A stretch of 61,751 nt of DNA, from positions 1 to 61,751 of IMG/VR virus record IMGVR_UViG_3300027847_000989; one strand, written 5' to 3'. Below are positions 59,365-61,751 of the stretch, in pieces. Position 1 is the first letter of the stretch. The number at the start of each line of letters is the position of its first letter. This DNA comes from a virus. Below the pieces are notes generated by a model, which was not told the origin of the DNA, did not search any database, and saw only the letters and a program-made list of their open reading frames with translations. The translations under genes and the position numbers were made by a program.

Positions 59365-61751
59365 CTAATTGAACGGGTCGTCCTGCTCTTGTGAGTGATC
59401 GAAATCACTGAATGGATCGTCACTGCTTTTTGATGGCAATGAAGACGTGTATGACTCTGTAGTGTTAGCTCTCCTTGAAGCCTTTCCTACGTTTAAGAAT
59501 ACTCCCTCTAGCATATCCGCTATCTCTTGGTCCTGCCTCCATCTCTGCATGAACAGGTTGAACTTCTTTGTTTTCTTGTATCCCCACCTGCCGCTGGTTA
59601 TAAGATTGAATCCCTGTAGAGTGGCTATGTTAGACCCTAGCCACCTAGATCTCATGTCTATTTGCTCTTGAAGATCCCTCTTCTTGACAGACTCTAGCTG
59701 TTCGATGAGCAGAAGTATCTGACAGAAGTGATTGCCATCCCTGAAGAATTGATTGGAGGAGTCCTTGGCCTGCTTGATAGTCTCCTCGAATACTTCCCTA
59801 ATCTCATCGAAGTCAGACAGTGTCTTTCTCTTTCTGTTCTGATTGGACTTCTGGTGAAGCAAGCAGGCGGGCGAACTGTAGATTGAATCTATGAACATAG
59901 CCATCGCGGCCACGTGTTCCGGCTCTACGTTCAGAGCCATTAGGTCATCAGTAAAGCTTCTGTCCAGTACGGCATAGGCTGTTGATAGCCTAGCTAGGTT
60001 CAGCCTGAAGTCCTGAGGATTGACCAATGGTATGTCGTCAACATACCCGTACTTGTCTGATAGCTCCGTCGTCTTCTCAAGGCACATGTCCGTAGCCTCT
60101 GGCGACCAGTGTATCTGATCTATCTTTCTAGTCCATGCCCAGTGAACTAAGCTTCTCAGCATTTTCGATGTAAGCCTTATCTCTGCATCTATCTCTGACT
60201 TCTGATTGTAAAAATCATAGTCATGCTTTCCAGTGGAAAACACGGCTAGGTCGAGACGCCTAATAAACATAGGGTCGAAGCATTCCCTCAGTGCTTCGCA
60301 CCCGAAGACGAAGTCGGATATCGTGGCGGCTTCTCCGTTTGCATCCTTGGGGTTCATGAGGAAGATCGTTCTTGTCTGTGTGTGATACCCGCCACTGGCT
60401 ACCTGCTCGATGCTTAGAAAGCCAGTGTCCATGGCTATCGCCATTCGCTTGATCTCTTCCTTTGTACTCTCTTGCGTCTCATCGATTGCTATGATCTTAC
60501 ATGAGGCTTGGACGTATCGACCAATCGATATCATCCACTCGCCGCCCTTCTGTTTGATTGCGTATAGCAGGCCAGTCCTTGTTCCAGATAAAGCCGAAAA
60601 CAAGTCTCCGAGTTCAATCCAGTCGGATAGAGCAGTATAAGTCGCTGACTTCCCTGTGCCTGAGTCACCGAGGATGGCACTGTTGACCCAGCCTCTGATT
60701 CTTCCTCCATTAAAGTTGTAGTGCAATGGTGAGAGGTAAGTGAGGAGGACTGTAAGCAGGATGTGATCGGCATCATAGATCTTGGTAACCCCATGCACTA
60801 GGTCGTGCATTATCTCAGGTACGGTAAACTCATCCTTCAGTGCTTGCATTACCTCCCTGTTGTCTGACCGTGCCATGTCGAACTGTCGCCAGTCCTCTTC
60901 CATTGGCACCATCTCTTGCACGAACAGGGTAGCTATAGCGGTGTGCGGGTGCGTTCGTATCCAGCCTGTAGCCATGTAGTTCTGCGGCTGGATCGTGATG
61001 TTGTCCTCTGGCTGAAGGATATACACTGGGGTTTGAACTAGCTCCTGTGAATTCTGTAGCCTGCCGTCCTGATCTTCTTCAGCCCTCCATCTCTCCACTA
61101 CTTGGTGAGCGTAGTACTCCTCCATGACTACCTTGGTTATAGGCTCAACCGTGCACTTCTTTCCCTTGGCACATGCTATCTCGGCTATGGACCTGAGGTT
61201 TGCACTCTCTTTCTGCATGCATGCTTCAATGAACAGGGCGTGCCCATATGGTATAGTCTGTGTGCCAGCGTCAGCGTGACAGCATTCACCACCTGCGAGC
61301 AGTGGGCATTTCTTTATCTTGTAGCTACGTATAGCATGGAAGATCTTTGATGTTGTACCTGATATGGTGATGGGCACGGTGACCTTCTTGTCGATGTACT
61401 TCCTGTTTTTCAGGGCAACGACTAGGTTGTCTACTTCTTCAGCCTCGACTGTGGCCTCGTCCCCGTCCATGCCTCCGCATATAAGCTCTGGCGTTTCTTC
61501 CATTATCTTAAGGAAGTCATTGGTGTTAAGCTCTGACTTAAGGAAGAAGTCGGTGAGGTCCTTCGAGTCTTTCGTTCCTTCCAGCGGCAGGTCTATAATC
61601 TTTACAGTGGAAAACTTGGATGCCTCCAGTGCCTTGAGGAAGTACTTATTGGCTACGTTGTGAGATGACAGCTTGCCTTCTTCGTCGCAGTCGAAGCAGA
61701 TGTATACGAACTTACCGAAGAGATACTCCATCCACTCAGGTGCAAAACTTT
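59365..61751 (-). CDS. TOPRIM primase plus MCM-like AAA+ helicase, 5' truncated
   Basis: The frame is open to the window edge, so the N-terminus lies outside; at least 795 residues. A TOPRIM-type core (VYICFDCDEEGK and DSKDLTDFFL, near 61590-61700) is followed by a Cys cluster, then an AAA+ module with Walker A GDSGTGKSATY (near 60640-60670), a segment like MCM (SGTRTGLLYAIKQKGGEW), Walker B IAIDETQ (near 60480), MDTGFLSIEQVASGG and an Arg finger FIRRLDL. Likely the replicative primase-helicase. The MCM-like motor in a phage is uncommon. Two 13-mers (60227, 61601) inside. Confidence 0.75.
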   Translation of the reverse strand, partial: SFAPEWMEYLFGKFVYICFDCDEEGKLSSHNVANKYFLKALEASKFSTVKIIDLPLEGTKDSKDLTDFFLKSELNTNDFLKIMEETPELICGGMDGDEATVEAEEVDNLVVALKNRKYIDKKVTVPITISGTTSKIFHAIRSYKIKKCPLLAGGECCHADAGTQTIPYGHALFIEACMQKESANLRSIAEIACAKGKKCTVEPITKVVMEEYYAHQVVERWRAEEDQDGRLQNSQELVQTPVYILQPEDNITIQPQNYMATGWIRTHPHTAIATLFVQEMVPMEEDWRQFDMARSDNREVMQALKDEFTVPEIMHDLVHGVTKIYDADHILLTVLLTYLSPLHYNFNGGRIRGWVNSAILGDSGTGKSATYTALSDWIELGDLFSALSGTRTGLLYAIKQKGGEWMISIGRYVQASCKIIAIDETQESTKEEIKRMAIAMDTGFLSIEQVASGGYHTQTRTIFLMNPKDANGEAATISDFVFGCEALRECFDPMFIRRLDLAVFSTGKHDYDFYNQKSEIDAEIRLTSKMLRSLVHWAWTRKIDQIHWSPEATDMCLEKTTELSDKYGYVDDIPLVNPQDFRLNLARLSTAYAVLDRSFTDDLMALNVEPEHVAAMAMFIDSIYSSPACLLHQKSNQNRKRKTLSDFDEIREVFEETIKQAKDSSNQFFRDGNHFCQILLLIEQLESVKKRDLQEQIDMRSRWLGSNIATLQGFNLITSGRWGYKKTKKFNLFMQRWRQDQEIADMLEGVFLNVGKASRRANTTESYTSSLPSKSSDDPFSDFDHSQEQDDPFN

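Larger units (their letters stand above)
132..61613. repeat. Dispersed 13-bp near-palindrome family TTTCCASTGKAAA (55 exact, 9 near-exact copies)
   Basis: Start positions by hand scan. Class T, TTTCCACTGTAAA on either strand: 132, 963, 2057, 2710, 3240, 3627, 5888, 7147, 10845, 12174, 13009, 23772, 26381, 28699, 34016, 35667, 36876, 40767, 44548, 45836, 47770, 53426, 59344, 61601. Class S, TTTCCASTGGAAA: 8207, 9151, 9976, 15232, 16938, 19030, 20285, 21404, 22747, 24124, 25489, 26196, 27108, 30495, 32231, 38611, 44280, 46708, 48604, 49717, 51334, 52551, 55138, 55887, 57087, 57925, 60227. Mixed, TTTCCAGTGTAAA: 13902, 31320, 37610, 39745. One mismatch: 679, 4796, 17591, 22386, 25150, 29917, 36317, 42474, 50478. 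Each is 13 bp long. Most class T copies lie in gene-start gaps; most class S copies lie inside genes. The form matches the KorB operator (TTTAGCSGCTAAA, known), and a ParB/KorB-like protein is encoded at 11048-12910. That it binds these sites is inference. Confidence 0.95.

Noticed and set aside
132-61613. 13-mers as LexA/SOS boxes or restriction sites
   Set aside because: The sequence does not match known LexA boxes, and a 13-bp uniform word is longer than restriction sites. No methyltransferase with intact motifs is encoded.
132-61613. 13-mers as transcription terminators
   Set aside because: A 6-bp palindrome with a one-base centre cannot form a stable hairpin, and many copies lie inside essential genes.

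Overview
The window is a continuous stretch of a tailed double-stranded DNA phage (Caudoviricetes). The evidence is a large terminase with P-loop and nuclease motifs, a portal, a protease/scaffold-type protein, an HK97-type major capsid candidate, head-tail connectors, a frameshifted tail-chaperone pair and a 1500-residue TP901-type tape measure. No tail-sheath or baseplate-wedge gene was recognised, so a long non-contractile (siphovirus-like) tail is most likely. The host cannot be read from the sequence. The many small Cys-rich proteins and the AAGGA-type ribosome sites fit an aquatic bacterial phage, but that is only an impression. No tRNA, rRNA, CRISPR array or insertion sequence was found.

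Layout: two gene arms converge near 21.09 kb. The plus-strand arm (1-21085) starts with a truncated gene and then a perfect sigma70-type promoter (TTGACA-17-TATAAT at 631-659) followed by a structured leader. About 25 small, mostly unrecognised genes follow, often overlapping by ATGA and sharing a stereotyped AAGGA-AA-GCAA-ATG start cassette; one of them carries a cold-shock domain. The arm ends with a ParB/KorB-like DNA-binding protein (11048-12910), a 1230-residue protein joining a degenerate methyltransferase-like region to an SNF2 helicase (13041-16733), a complete tyrosine recombinase (18522-19691) and a Cys-motif protein. The minus-strand arm, read from high to low coordinates, runs: TOPRIM + MCM-like AAA+ replication protein (open at the window edge), RuvC-type resolvase, zinc-ribbon protein (possible small terminase), large terminase, portal, protease/scaffold, decoration protein, major capsid, terminator, connectors, tail tube candidates, tail chaperones with a -1 slippery site, tail completion proteins, tape measure, tail tip and fibre proteins, and finally a cluster of small membrane proteins with a papain-like peptidase (candidate lysis module).

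The outstanding feature is a dispersed 13-bp near-palindrome, TTTCCASTGGAAA / TTTCCACTGTAAA. By hand I count 55 exact copies plus 9 one-mismatch copies, about one per kilobase. They occur on both arms, between genes and inside genes, in all three reading frames. Fewer than 0.01 copies are expected by chance. Its form (TTT-N3-S-N3-AAA, 13 bp, central G/C) matches the operator of the plasmid ParB-family protein KorB (TTTAGCSGCTAAA), and the window encodes a ParB/KorB-like protein. I propose a phage-wide ParB-like binding system (regulation, silencing, DNA organisation or segregation). The link is inference, but it makes sharp predictions.

Other notable points: three genes whose GTG start codon lies inside the 13-mer; a GC-rich fibre cassette bounded by a 40-bp direct repeat containing the 13-mer; a tail-chaperone frameshift with a duplicated domain; in-frame TGA codons in two coding remnants; and internal repeats in fibre, membrane and tail proteins.
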